Shown in pieces: positions 1 through 9,362 of a stretch of 64,000 bases of DNA. Under the pieces are notes generated by a model. The model was not told where the DNA came from, ran no database searches, and worked only from the letters and a program-made list of their open reading frames with translations. How positions within the stretch are numbered: position 1 is the first letter of the stretch; the number at the start of each line of letters is the position of its first letter. Source of the DNA: Paenibacillus_AR mesotrionivorans (lineage in GTDB: Bacteria; Bacillota; Bacilli; Paenibacillales; NBRC-103111); the NCBI RefSeq assembly GCF_046098205.1, contig NZ_JBJURJ010000010.1, forward strand, positions 62,001 to 126,000, in the 5' to 3' direction. The position numbers and the translations under genes are program-made.

Positions 1-2
1 TC

Positions 3-2225
3 TACCGGGGCCAGAATGGTACAATTCAATGGTCAACCGTATATGAAAGCCTGACCCTCTCAGGCCACTCCAAGGGGCGCCACGGCTACGGCGGTATTGC
101 CGGCGGAGACAAAACCACCTTCCACCATAACCTGTATATGAACCACACCTCCCGGAATCCCCGGTTTGGCGGCGGTTATGGCGGGAAAGCGGACAAGGAT
201 CATGTAGCGGTAGTGCAATTCTCCAACAATGCCATTTACAATTGGGGCTTTAACGGTCCTTACGGCGGCGGCTTTAACTTTGTCAACTACATGAACAACA
301 TCAACATTGCCGGACCTGGTACACGGGACAATGTGAAGGACCAAATCATTGACGCCGGTGAAAAGGGCAAGCTGGGCGGCTTCTATGTTGCCGGAAATAG
401 CATTAACGGTAAAACCACAGGAGTATTGGACGCCACCTATACACCTTATTTCAAGTTCTCCGGCGACTTGGACGGGGATCAAAAGACCGTGGTACGAACA
501 ACACCATACCGTTCCGGAGACAGTACGGGTGTCACCAAGAACGTCTATAACGCAGGCTTTGATGCTTATCTGGATAACAGCATCACCGAGGCCAATAGCG
601 CCCTCTTGGAGAGCATTCTGCAGAAGGCCGGGGCCACCTATCCCCGCCGTGATGCTATTGATGCCCGGATTGTGGCGGAGGTAAGGAACGGCCTGGGAAG
701 ATATGTGAACGTGGAGCAAGAGGTAGGGGGTTATGTATCTCCCTTCGGCGTCATTGAAGCCGAACATCCGGCAGATTATGACACCAACCTGAACGGCATC
801 GCCGACTCCTGGGAAAAGGCCAAAGGCATCTGGGGTGTGGCAGACGCTTATAAGACTGCAGCACCTAACGGTGGAGGCTACACCTGGCTGGAGCAGTACA
901 TGAACGGCCTCGTAGATATGGAGCATGTTGCCGAAAATCCGGAGGTGACTTTGGCAGCGCCTCTAAATCAGACCATATTCACGGACGACCAGGACGTGCC
1001 TGTGGCAATCACAGCTGCATCCAACTTTGGGAACTCCATTGCCAAGGTTGCTGTGTATAACGGATCTGAATATCTGGGAGACGCCACGCCTGCAGGCGAA
1101 AATTATGTGTATACCATTCCAAAAGATACATTGAATGACGGTACCTATTTCATTTCGGCAAGAGCAACGGATTCCAAGGGCAACGCCACCCAGTCCACTG
1201 CAGCGACAATTCATGTGAATACCGTCAGCGGCGCATTGGCTCAGGACGGCTGGGCATCCCGTGATATCGGCGATCCTGATCTGGATGGCTCCGCCAGCCT
1301 GACAGACGGCGTAATGACCGTTAAGGGCAACGGCAAGCTGGGTATCAGTGAAGGAAGCAATGAGACCTCAGGGGAATATTATTCTCAAGCCGAGGACGAC
1401 TTCCACTATGTTTATAAGAAAGTAACCGGCGATACGGAAATTGTCACCAAGCTGGAATCCATCGGCGCAGTAGACAATCATGCATTCACAGGCCTCATGA
1501 TCCGGGACAACCTGCAATCCGACAGCGCGGCGGCCATTCTGGGCATGTCCTGGGTGAAGATCTCCAAAGCATACTGCTGGTCCGCTTATCTGGCTGCACG
1601 GCCGACCAATGGCGGCAATATGGATGTTCTGACGGAAACATTGGATTCGGTGGCTGCGGCTAAAGCAGCCGGCATCGATCTGGTGGCAGATATTGGGTTT
1701 AAGAAAGCAGGCGTGGAACAAGGATACTGGCTTAAGCTGAACCGCACCGGCGATGTTTTCACCGCTTACGGGTCCATTAATGGCAGTGACTGGACCAAAA
1801 TCGGCGAACGCACCGTACCGATGAATGAGTCTGTTTACGTAGGCTTTGCTGTAGACAGCAATGACGTCGCCAATAAGATTGAACAGCTGAACTATGCGAA
1901 GTTCTCCAATATCCAGCTGACAGGCGAGGTTGGATACGGCTTGTCCATCGGCGAGGAAAAAACCGGCGGCGCCGGTTATACCCGGGATATCACCATTACA
2001 AAGGGCTCTGTGCCGGAGGATGCGTACCTGGCGGTTCAATTTACCGAAGGTACAGGCGAAGCTGCCAAGGTTTCCGTGGTGGTCACTTCCCTGTCCGATA
2101 ACAAAGCAACCGTCTCCTACCAAAAGCCCGGAACCAAGATTGAAGCATGGCTGGTCAGCGGTATGCCGGATTTGACAGGCGAGGACCTGAATACGGAAGT
2201 CTATGCACACAGCAGCACCAACTAA
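3..2225 (+). CDS. Pectate lyase family protein, 5' end outside the window
   Basis: The reading frame is open from base 3 without a start, so the N-terminus, including any signal peptide, is missing; 740 residues are visible. The first ~60 visible residues include a stretch typical of polysaccharide lyase family 1 (HSKGRHGYGG, then HHNLYMNHTSRNPRFGGG), where the parallel beta-helix carries the lyase site. From about residue 310 comes a bacterial Ig-like domain (NPEVTLAAPLNQTIF), then a concanavalin-like segment with a 'GLMIRDN' strand as seen in DUF1349-type modules, then a C-terminal beta-rich tail. The likely role is extracellular beta-elimination cleavage of pectate. The next gene, an SLH protein, starts 18 bases after the stop, so the two are probably cotranscribed. 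This protein itself shows no SLH domain. Family assignment is firm; substrate preference is inferred. Confidence 0.87.
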   Translation, partial: YRGQNGTIQWSTVYESLTLSGHSKGRHGYGGIAGGDKTTFHHNLYMNHTSRNPRFGGGYGGKADKDHVAVVQFSNNAIYNWGFNGPYGGGFNFVNYMNNINIAGPGTRDNVKDQIIDAGEKGKLGGFYVAGNSINGKTTGVLDATYTPYFKFSGDLDGDQKTVVRTTPYRSGDSTGVTKNVYNAGFDAYLDNSITEANSALLESILQKAGATYPRRDAIDARIVAEVRNGLGRYVNVEQEVGGYVSPFGVIEAEHPADYDTNLNGIADSWEKAKGIWGVADAYKTAAPNGGGYTWLEQYMNGLVDMEHVAENPEVTLAAPLNQTIFTDDQDVPVAITAASNFGNSIAKVAVYNGSEYLGDATPAGENYVYTIPKDTLNDGTYFISARATDSKGNATQSTAATIHVNTVSGALAQDGWASRDIGDPDLDGSASLTDGVMTVKGNGKLGISEGSNETSGEYYSQAEDDFHYVYKKVTGDTEIVTKLESIGAVDNHAFTGLMIRDNLQSDSAAAILGMSWVKISKAYCWSAYLAARPTNGGNMDVLTETLDSVAAAKAAGIDLVADIGFKKAGVEQGYWLKLNRTGDVFTAYGSINGSDWTKIGERTVPMNESVYVGFAVDSNDVANKIEQLNYAKFSNIQLTGEVGYGLSIGEEKTGGAGYTRDITITKGSVPEDAYLAVQFTEGTGEAAKVSVVVTSLSDNKATVSYQKPGTKIEAWLVSGMPDLTGEDLNTEVYAHSSTN

Positions 2226-2243
2226 GACTGGAGGAGGCAGAAC

Positions 2244-4115
2244 ATGAGACGAATGAAACTTGCAGTGCTGGCATTGGCGCTGCTTCTGTCCGCCTTCTCC
2301 GCCCCAATCGCCTCTGCAGCGGCAGCCGTTAAGGCTGTTTACAGTGGCGGAGTGGTGGAGGTATCCGGCAGCGGTTTTGCAAGCAGTGAAGCCTATACCG
2401 TACGTGTGGTTAATCAGGCGGAAAACTATGTTCAAGCTATGGCCCAAGCCACAGCAGATGCCAACGGAGCCTTGAAGGTATCCGTCACAACCGGAAAATT
2501 GAGTGCGCTGGAGCAATTCCGCGTATATGTGAACAGCAAGGACGGTGCTTTGGCCGCACAAGCTTTGTCCATCACCGGCAGCGTTGTTCCTCCTGTCAAA
2601 ACCTATAAGGTTGTTTATCATGGGAACGGACAAACCGGCGGCAGCGTTCCTGTTGACGAAAAGCAATACAAGCCCGGTGACGAAGCTGTGGTACTGGGAA
2701 ATATAAATCAATTGTCCAAAAGCGGTTATACCTTCGCAGGCTGGACCACGGATGCCACAGTTACAGGCCACGTATATGCGGCAGGCAGCAAGCTTGTAAT
2801 GGGAGCCGGCGACTACAACCTGTATGCCAAGTGGAATGGGGTGGAGCAGCCTTCCAGTCCCGGCGGAGGTTCCTATTCACCCCCCGCTACCACCGATGAA
2901 AAGATTGCCGAAACGGCAAAGGACGGGATTTCCACAGCTTCTGTGTCGGTTAAGGGAGCATTGGATGCCGCAACTGGAAAGTGGACAGCCGCCCTCTCCG
3001 AGAAAACGGGAGCTACTCTTCTCGAAACCGCCAAAAAGGCGGAAAGCTCCGGCAATAAAGCGGTGGTGGAAATAAAAGCCGCCACCGATTCCACAGCCTC
3101 CCCCACCTCCATGGAGCTGACGCTTCCAGCCGGTTTGCTGGGGCAAATCAGCAAGGAGACCAAAGCGGATGTGCGGATCGATGCGGGAATCGGCCAGCTG
3201 CTGCTTCAAGCACAGACTGTACAGGAAATTGCCGGTCAAGCGGGAACCAATCCTGTGACGCTTACCGTCAGCAAGGTGGACACCACGCTGCTGCCTGCTG
3301 CAGCACAGACTGAAATTAGCGTCGGGCCGGTGCTGGATATTGTGCTGAAGGCAGGCAATACTCCCATCACCAGCTTTGGCGGAAAACAAATCGAAATCAG
3401 CATTCCGTATACCAAAAAGGCCGGTCAGGATTCCAATGCCATCATTGTGTACTATGTGAATCAGGCAACCGGCAAGCTGCAGGTGATGAGAGGCGCTTAT
3501 GAGGAGTCAGGCGCCAAGGTCTCCTTCACAACCTCCCACCTGTCCGTTTATGCAGTGGCTTACAATAAGGTGAGCTTCCAGGATGTGAAGGCCTCCGACT
3601 GGTTTGAACAGGCCGTTACCTTCATAGCCGCCCGGAAGATTACCGACGGCACAGAGGAGAACCTTTACAGCCCAGGGCAATCTCTGACAAGAGGCCAATT
3701 CGTTGTACTGCTAATGCGTGCTTATCAAATGGAGCCGATGGCCGGCGCAGCCGATAACTTCGCCGATGCAGGCGGTGCCTACTATACCGATTACCTGGCT
3801 GCTGCCAAACACCTGGGCATTGCCGAAGGTGTAGGCGACAACCGCTTCGCTCCGGAGCAGGAGATTACGCGGCAGGAAATGTTCACCCTGCTGTACAAGA
3901 GCCTGAAGCTGATTCAGGAGCTGCCGGAGGCTTCCGGAAGTCAGAAGCTGTCTGACTTCAGCGATGTGGATCAAGTCGCACCTTGGGCAAAGGAAGGCCT
4001 GTCCCACTTCGTCCAAGCAGGAGCCGTTAGTGGCAGCAACAACCAGCTTTACCCCGGGCAGACTGCAAGCCGGGCGGAGATGGCCCAGCTGCTGTACAAC
4101 CTGCTGAAGCCTTAA
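2244..4115 (+). CDS. SLH-domain surface protein with InlB-type B-repeat
   Basis: This 623-aa protein starts with a clear signal peptide (MRRMKLAVLALALLLSAFSA, cleavage near AAA). Around residues 122-198 lies an InlB/Listeria-Bacteroides B-repeat (VVYHGNGQTGG ... GYTFAGWTTD ... YNLYAKW). A long unrecognised beta-rich middle follows, and three SLH modules fill about residues 443-623 (SFQDVKASDWFEQAVTFIA, FADAGGAYYTDYLAAA, FSDVDQVAPWAKEG). SLH modules normally bind pyruvylated secondary cell-wall polymer, so the protein should sit on the cell surface. The ribosome site GGAGG lies just upstream of the ATG. It directly follows the pectate lyase gene, which suggests a surface-retained partner for that enzyme, but this is inference. 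Confidence 0.88.
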   Translation: MRRMKLAVLALALLLSAFSAPIASAAAAVKAVYSGGVVEVSGSGFASSEAYTVRVVNQAENYVQAMAQATADANGALKVSVTTGKLSALEQFRVYVNSKDGALAAQALSITGSVVPPVKTYKVVYHGNGQTGGSVPVDEKQYKPGDEAVVLGNINQLSKSGYTFAGWTTDATVTGHVYAAGSKLVMGAGDYNLYAKWNGVEQPSSPGGGSYSPPATTDEKIAETAKDGISTASVSVKGALDAATGKWTAALSEKTGATLLETAKKAESSGNKAVVEIKAATDSTASPTSMELTLPAGLLGQISKETKADVRIDAGIGQLLLQAQTVQEIAGQAGTNPVTLTVSKVDTTLLPAAAQTEISVGPVLDIVLKAGNTPITSFGGKQIEISIPYTKKAGQDSNAIIVYYVNQATGKLQVMRGAYEESGAKVSFTTSHLSVYAVAYNKVSFQDVKASDWFEQAVTFIAARKITDGTEENLYSPGQSLTRGQFVVLLMRAYQMEPMAGAADNFADAGGAYYTDYLAAAKHLGIAEGVGDNRFAPEQEITRQEMFTLLYKSLKLIQELPEASGSQKLSDFSDVDQVAPWAKEGLSHFVQAGAVSGSNNQLYPGQTASRAEMAQLLYNLLKP

Positions 4116-4134
4116 TCTATTTTTAACTACCGAA

Positions 4135-4166
4135 AAGAGCCGGCTGCTTCGCGCAAGCCGGCTCTT
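4135..4166. terminator. Bidirectional intrinsic terminator
   Basis: An 11-bp perfect stem (AAGAGCCGGCT / AGCCGGCTCTT) with a ~10-base loop lies between the stops of the SLH gene (+) and the ABC ATPase gene (-). T-rich tracts flank it in both directions, so it can serve both converging operons. Confidence 0.85.
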
Positions 4167-4184
4167 TCATTATTTTCATAACCC

Positions 4185-4949
4185 CTAAATCCCCAGCTCC
4201 TGCATCCTCGCAAGAACCGCCTTCACCCGGCTGTCCATATCCTTCGCACCGTTCCCCGGCCGGGGAAGCAGCAGCTCGCTGACAATAGCCCCGTCGCGCA
4301 TAAACAGGATCCGTCCGGACCGCGCCGCAACCTTGGCGTCATGGGTCACCAGCACCACCGTGGTCCCCTCTTCGTTTATGGCGGCCAGCAGCTCCATTAT
4401 CTCCTCTGCCGCCGACGAATTCAGTGCTCCCGTAGGCTCATCGCCGAAAATCACCTGCGGATTGCCCATTAAAGCGCGGCAGATCCCTGCCCGCTGAAGC
4501 TGGCCGCCCGATACTTGGGCGGTCTCTCTTTTTTCCAGCTCCGCAATCCCCGTTTTCTTCATCAGCGCCCTAGCCTTCTCCACAAGTCCTGAGGCGTTTT
4601 TGCGGTTGTCCCGCATGGATGGGAGGATGATGTTGTCCAGCAGGTTCAGATTCTTTAAGAGGGTGGGCTGCTGGAACACAAAGCCCATCCGGGTACGGCG
4701 GAGATCCGCCAGCTCCTGCTCGGGCAGGGCCGACAGCTCCTTGCCTTCGAAGATTACCTGTCCTCCGTCGATGCTGTCCATGCCGCTTAAGGCGTACATC
4801 AGGGTGGATTTGCCCGAGCCCGACGGACCCATCACCGAAACAAACTCCCCCTCCCGGATTTCCACGGATACCCCATCCAGGACTCTGGCCTTTTCAATGC
4901 CGGCTCCGAAGGATTTGACTATTTGCTCACCGCGTATCATCGTTTTCAT
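4185..4949 (-). CDS. ABC transporter ATP-binding protein (MacB/LolD/BceA type)
   Basis: This 254-aa ATPase energises the FtsX-type permease encoded just upstream. It shows Walker A at residues 41-48 (GPSGSGKS), a Q-loop, an ABC signature (VSGGQLQRAGICRAL), Walker B (VIFGDEPTGALNS) and a switch histidine (VTHDAKVA). The pattern fits the MacB/LolD/BceA group, which drives mechanotransmission permeases rather than classical solute pumps. The ATG has GGAG six bases upstream and lies three bases after the permease stop, so translation is tightly coupled. It is the last gene of the TetR-MFS-permease-ATPase operon. Its substrate is not evident; export of an antimicrobial or lipid-like compound is possible. 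Confidence 0.9.
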   Translation of the reverse strand: MKTMIRGEQIVKSFGAGIEKARVLDGVSVEIREGEFVSVMGPSGSGKSTLMYALSGMDSIDGGQVIFEGKELSALPEQELADLRRTRMGFVFQQPTLLKNLNLLDNIILPSMRDNRKNASGLVEKARALMKKTGIAELEKRETAQVSGGQLQRAGICRALMGNPQVIFGDEPTGALNSSAAEEIMELLAAINEEGTTVVLVTHDAKVAARSGRILFMRDGAIVSELLLPRPGNGAKDMDSRVKAVLARMQELGI

Positions 4950-4952
4950 GGT

Positions 4953-7271
4953 CTACTCCTTCATGTACCGGGATATTTGAATGTCACCTGCTCCCCGGGT
5001 GCCCGCCACAGTGGCCAGCATAACCGAAGCTGCCATCGCCAACGGACAAACCAGATAAGCCGCTAGGGGATTCACCGTAAACTCGAAGGCTGAGGCGCCA
5101 AAGGAGGAAATCGCTGCTCCCGCCACCACCTCGCCCAGGGTGTTGGCCAGAATCAATCCAAGCACAATGGCCACTACCAGCACGGCTGCTGCGCGAGAGG
5201 CGTATTGCCTGGCTATATCCGCCGCCGTAAAGCCCAGTGCCTTCAGAATGGCAATGGAGCTTCTGTCCTTGGCCATCAGCAGCTTCATAAACAATAGCGT
5301 AACCAGGAACATAAGCGCCAGGGCAACGGCAAAGGCGGCATAAGCTGCCTTACCGACAGCACGGATGGTGGAGCCGAAGGTTTTGGCCATATACGCCTCA
5401 ATATCCGACACCTTGGCATACCCGAAGCGCTCCGCATATTCCCTCACCTTGCCGGGGACAGCCGCCGGATCGGCCAGCTTGGCATAGATAACGCTGCGCA
5501 TGGTTTCCCCGCTTGTTGCCCCAAACACCGCCTTGGCCGTTTTGCCGCCATTGGTAATGTCTGAATAAAGGCCGCATACGGTTAGGATGCTTTCTTTTCC
5601 ATCCACGAGGAGGGTCAGGGTATCGCCCACACCTTTGCCCAGCTCCTCCCCGTTCAGCACAGACAGCGCAATTTCGCCGTATGCGGTGGGGGCCCGGCCC
5701 TTGGCATAGCTGACCGGAAAGACCTCATGGTCCCCCAGCTCCACATACAACCGCTCCTCTGCGCCATTTGCCGAACGGGCGGTAAAGCTCCGTGTGGTCA
5801 ATACGGTATGCTGCGTTACGGCATTGTCACCCTCCAGCGCCTTGGCAATGCCGGCGGACTTGCCGTCAATATCGTCAGTTTGCTGCAGGTCGAAGCGCAG
5901 GTCCGCCTGCCCGATGCCCATATAAGTGCTGAAGCGCTCCGAGGAAATGGTGCTGTACAGGTTCTGGGGCACGGTCATAATAAACGCCGCGATCACCAGC
6001 ACCGCAAGCATGGTAGCATAGAGCTTCTTGCGGGAGAGCACATCTTTGATCCCCAGGAATAGGTTCGTATCCATCAGCCTGCTTCGGCTTAAGCTGATAC
6101 CACCGGTTTTGCGTGACCGCTCCTGCGGCATACCGAACCGGATGGCCTGGGCGGCAGAAATCCTCTTAAACCGGGCCAATACCCGGCTCACATAAGCCAG
6201 GATTACCAGGAATACCAGCAGCACGCCTGCCAGACCCGCCAGCAGAGCCGTCCCCTCATGCCCGCTTTCACCCATAGACAGCCTGATCTGCTCCAGCAGC
6301 AGCCCCTTGAACAGCAAGGATAATGAATATCCCAGAACACAGCCAATAGCAGCAATAGCTGTATATTTAGCCAGATACAGTTTTTTGATGTCGCTTACCC
6401 GAAGCCCGATGGCTTTCAGAACACCGATTTCCCGGTAATCCTCCTCGATCTTGGCCAGCAGGGTGAAACGGATGCACAGCATGGCGACGGCCACCACCAG
6501 TGCGCTCATCAATAGAATTACCGCGATCATCATTCCGTCGGAAATGGCATTGAGCATTCTGAACAGCGGATAGGTTACCGTCGGACCGTTCGCTTCCATC
6601 CCTGCGGAAGCATAAGCCGCTTCGAAGGCCCCCAGCTCCGACAGCTCCTTCAGCCGGAATTCAATCAAATATTCAATGCTGCCCTGGTTGCGAAGAGCCG
6701 CATAATCCTCCCCGCTGACCAGAAACCGCTTGGAGGAGGACAGGGTGGAATTCATCTGGGAATCCCGGAGAAAGCCGGCCACCGTCAGCTCCCGACTGCC
6801 GATCACGGCTTTATCGCCAACCCTTGCGCTGTGGTCCTTCATATAGGCAACCGGAACGTACAGCTCTCCTGCCGCCGGGCGGATGATGTTCCCATCCAGG
6901 TCCAGCAGATAGTCGAAGCGTTCACTTTGGGTGCTGAAGCCGTTGTCCTGGGCGCTGTCGGCCAGGGATTCCCCGCCCAATACGATCCTCGCCCCCTCCA
7001 CATTCAGAAACTCCAGCACCTGGTAAGCCTCCACATTGCTGTTCCGCTCCGCAAAAGCGGCAAGCCGTTCCCGGTCCAGAGGACCCGCATGCATCTGCAT
7101 AAAATGAGGGGTTTTGGCCTTCACCATCATGGCATCAATGGACCCGGTCAGCTGGACGGCAAGCAGCGCCGCCAGTGACACCAGCATAGCCGCCGCCCCA
7201 ACAAACAACGTGGTAATCAAGGTGGTCGCCTTGCTCTTCCGCACATCATTGCGGATCATTCTCGCGAACAT
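4953..7271 (-). CDS. FtsX-family ABC transporter permease
   Basis: A 772-aa membrane protein with two FtsX-type domains, each with a large extracytoplasmic segment and a following TM cluster, and a TM helix near the N-terminus (TTLITTLFVGAAAMLVSLAALLAVQL). Conserved-looking cytoplasmic loops (EIGVLKAIGLRVSDIKKLYLA and SIAILKALGFTAADIARQYA) are typical of this family. The start is taken as the second of two adjacent ATG codons, six bases from AGGAGG; the first ATG overlaps the MFS stop codon (ATGA). The frame stays open 21 codons further upstream inside the MFS gene, but that part has no ribosome site. It should pair with the ATPase downstream. Confidence 0.9.
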   Translation of the reverse strand: MFARMIRNDVRKSKATTLITTLFVGAAAMLVSLAALLAVQLTGSIDAMMVKAKTPHFMQMHAGPLDRERLAAFAERNSNVEAYQVLEFLNVEGARIVLGGESLADSAQDNGFSTQSERFDYLLDLDGNIIRPAAGELYVPVAYMKDHSARVGDKAVIGSRELTVAGFLRDSQMNSTLSSSKRFLVSGEDYAALRNQGSIEYLIEFRLKELSELGAFEAAYASAGMEANGPTVTYPLFRMLNAISDGMMIAVILLMSALVVAVAMLCIRFTLLAKIEEDYREIGVLKAIGLRVSDIKKLYLAKYTAIAAIGCVLGYSLSLLFKGLLLEQIRLSMGESGHEGTALLAGLAGVLLVFLVILAYVSRVLARFKRISAAQAIRFGMPQERSRKTGGISLSRSRLMDTNLFLGIKDVLSRKKLYATMLAVLVIAAFIMTVPQNLYSTISSERFSTYMGIGQADLRFDLQQTDDIDGKSAGIAKALEGDNAVTQHTVLTTRSFTARSANGAEERLYVELGDHEVFPVSYAKGRAPTAYGEIALSVLNGEELGKGVGDTLTLLVDGKESILTVCGLYSDITNGGKTAKAVFGATSGETMRSVIYAKLADPAAVPGKVREYAERFGYAKVSDIEAYMAKTFGSTIRAVGKAAYAAFAVALALMFLVTLLFMKLLMAKDRSSIAILKALGFTAADIARQYASRAAAVLVVAIVLGLILANTLGEVVAGAAISSFGASAFEFTVNPLAAYLVCPLAMAASVMLATVAGTRGAGDIQISRYMKE

Positions 7272-8554
7272 CATACCCCTCCTACTTCCAGCCTCTTCAC
7301 GGACTTCACCTGGTACAGCAGAATCGAGGTCAGGCATAACAGTCCTCCGGCCACCATAATCAGAAGCCCCGTACCTCTGCCCGCACCTGTGCCGATCAGC
7401 CTTCCGATATTTCCCGCAAGAGCTCCCCCGTCTGTCAGAAGCGGGTTAAACACATAGTCCGCCAATACGCCCGAAACCGCATAAGCCGCCACATACCCCA
7501 GCTGGGAAATCAGCCCGATCAGCCCCCAGGCTCTGCCTTGTTTGCTGTTCTCGATATTGGTGCGGGTCAGGAAATCCAGGCTGGCATTGGCGAAGGGCAG
7601 CATAGCGAAGAAGAAAAAGCCCGCCGCGCTGATCCATACCATACTCTCCCTCATGCCAAAGGCCGCCATTCCCAGCCCGGCAAAAAACAGGGAAACGGAA
7701 AGCAGCTTCACGTAGCCTTTTTTGATGGGCAGAATGCCAACAACAACGCTGGTGACCAGCATCCCCGACGCAGCGATGGTGATGATGGTTCCCAATGCGG
7801 CACTATCCGAAAAAGCCAGCACCAACGGCGTGGCGAGGGTCTGGATGAAACCCAGGAAAAAGGTAATGACCGAGGCTATCATGACCAGAACCAGCACACC
7901 CCTGTTTTCAGAAACGGCAGCCCAGCCCTCCTTCAATTCCCGGACAAAGGATTGGGGGGAACTATTCCATTGTGAAGCAAGGCCCTTGCGCACCACCAAG
8001 GTGGAGGTGACGGTTAGGAAAAAGGTGCATATATCCAATAGAAGAAGCAGCTTAATATCCGCTACCGTGAGCAAAAACCCGGCGATCACCGGCGAAATAA
8101 GAAACTTGGCGGACCCGGCCAGCTGGACAAAGCCGCTTGCCTTGGTGAATTGCTCCGGTGTAAGCAAATCCGTCACAGTAGCCTTGTAGGCAGGGTCCAG
8201 GAGGGAGGAAAAGATGGAGCTGACCGTCACTCCCAGGTAAATCTGCCACAGCTGCACCTCGCCGCGCAGCATACAAACCAGAATAAACACCAAACCCAGG
8301 GCAGAGAGACTATCCCCCAGCACCATCAGCAGCCGGCGGTCATAACGGTCCGCCAGCACCCCGGATATAGCGCTTAGCAGCAGTCCAGGCATAAAGGCAA
8401 ACAAGGTAACAAGCGCTACTGCAGAGGCCTTGCCTGTCAGACCAAATACAAATACGCCCAGGCCAAAGGAGGAAAGCCCGCTGCCAATGGCAGAAACCAG
8501 CTGGCCTGACCACAGCAGCATAAATTTTCCGAAGGGATTCCCCGTCCTACTCAT
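7271..8554 (-). CDS. MFS transporter
   Basis: A 427-aa protein with about 12 hydrophobic segments and the MFS loop motif between TM2 and TM3 (GVLADRYDRRLLMVLGD). It resembles the MFS_3/enterobactin-exporter-like macrolide efflux group. Its start overlaps the TetR gene by 8 bases and its stop overlaps the permease start, so all four genes are likely translated from one message. Placement behind a TetR repressor suggests drug or metabolite efflux. An MFS pump in the same operon as an FtsX-type ABC system is a slightly unusual combination. Confidence 0.88.
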   Translation of the reverse strand: MSRTGNPFGKFMLLWSGQLVSAIGSGLSSFGLGVFVFGLTGKASAVALVTLFAFMPGLLLSAISGVLADRYDRRLLMVLGDSLSALGLVFILVCMLRGEVQLWQIYLGVTVSSIFSSLLDPAYKATVTDLLTPEQFTKASGFVQLAGSAKFLISPVIAGFLLTVADIKLLLLLDICTFFLTVTSTLVVRKGLASQWNSSPQSFVRELKEGWAAVSENRGVLVLVMIASVITFFLGFIQTLATPLVLAFSDSAALGTIITIAASGMLVTSVVVGILPIKKGYVKLLSVSLFFAGLGMAAFGMRESMVWISAAGFFFFAMLPFANASLDFLTRTNIENSKQGRAWGLIGLISQLGYVAAYAVSGVLADYVFNPLLTDGGALAGNIGRLIGTGAGRGTGLLIMVAGGLLCLTSILLYQVKSVKRLEVGGV

Positions 8555-9185
8555 GGCCGCCTTCCCCTCCGAACATCCGCATGGCAGGCGCCAGGCTTCC
8601 CGGCTTTGCTCCCAGCAGCCGCTCTATGTTGTGGATGAGCGCCGGAATACGTGCTGCCAGCTCCTCCTCCGTCAGACCGGCTCCATCGTCAAATACCGTA
8701 TTGGCATAGATCACCACCATCTCCATACATTCGTAAGGATGTGGTGTGTTGAACAGCCCTTCCTCTATCCCATCCCGGATCATGTCTGCCAAGATAGGGG
8801 TTAAGCCGCTGACGATCATCCGCTGGATCTTCTGGTGCATCAGCGCGTTCTGGGGCTTGTGGATATGCTCCATCACCTCTTCACCGCCTCCGCCGCCTAC
8901 ATTCATGGATACCACGGTGCGAATGATCCGCTCCACGACCGGTATGCTCTTGTGACCCGCTACCTCCCGGGCTGCAGCCATCAGCCGGGTATTGTACCGT
9001 TCGATGAGGGCGTCCATAATATCCTCTTTGGACTTGAAGTGGTAATACAGCGTGCCCCGGGCAATGCCCACCTTCTCCAAAATATCGTTGGTGCTGGTGC
9101 CGTCGAAGCCCTTCTGGCCAAACAGCTCATCCGCCGCATCCAGTATTTCATCCCTGCGTTCCTCGGGTTTCTTCACTATTCTCAT
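8547..9185 (-). CDS. TetR-family transcriptional regulator
   Basis: A 212-aa regulator. The N-terminal helix-turn-helix is typical (RDEILDAADELFGQKGFDGTSTNDILEKVGIARGTLYYHFKSKEDI); the C-terminal ligand-binding half is diverged. An upstream in-frame start adds 18 residues that run through the operator region, so the ATG at 9185 preceded by GGGAGG is preferred. It is the first gene of the operon and lies just downstream of a perfect palindrome, which argues for autoregulation. The inducing ligand is probably a substrate of the exporters downstream. Confidence 0.9.
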   Translation of the reverse strand: MRIVKKPEERRDEILDAADELFGQKGFDGTSTNDILEKVGIARGTLYYHFKSKEDIMDALIERYNTRLMAAAREVAGHKSIPVVERIIRTVVSMNVGGGGGEEVMEHIHKPQNALMHQKIQRMIVSGLTPILADMIRDGIEEGLFNTPHPYECMEMVVIYANTVFDDGAGLTEEELAARIPALIHNIERLLGAKPGSLAPAMRMFGGEGGHE

Positions 9186-9214
9186 GGTGTGCTGTCCCTC
9201 CCCGAATTTTATAG

Positions 9215-9264
9215 ACCGACTGTCTGTCGGTAATATCATGACATATCCCCCTTGTGATTGTCAA
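9215..9264 (-). promoter_or_regulatory. Promoter and palindromic TetR operator of the efflux operon
   Basis: On the minus strand a -35 TTGACA (9264-9259) is followed after 18 bp by CATGAT (9240-9235), a 4/6 match to the -10 box. Immediately downstream is the perfect palindrome ACCGAC-N5-GTCGGT (9215-9231), a typical TetR-family operator placed to block promoter clearance. The TetR start codon lies 30 bases further on. Confidence 0.8.
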
Positions 9265-9362
9265 GGAGGTGTATGCCTCTGGGAGAGTGTGTTTGCCGTC
9301 TTAGAAGGGGCTGGCTAACTCCTGCGTGCTGCCTTACCTCCCTCCAGGTGAGTGGTTAAATT

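Noticed and set aside
1368..2771. A 467-codon open frame on the minus strand opposite the pectate lyase and SLH genes
   Set aside because: It lies antisense to two well-supported genes, has no ribosome site and reads as Cys/His-rich low-order sequence typical of mirror frames.
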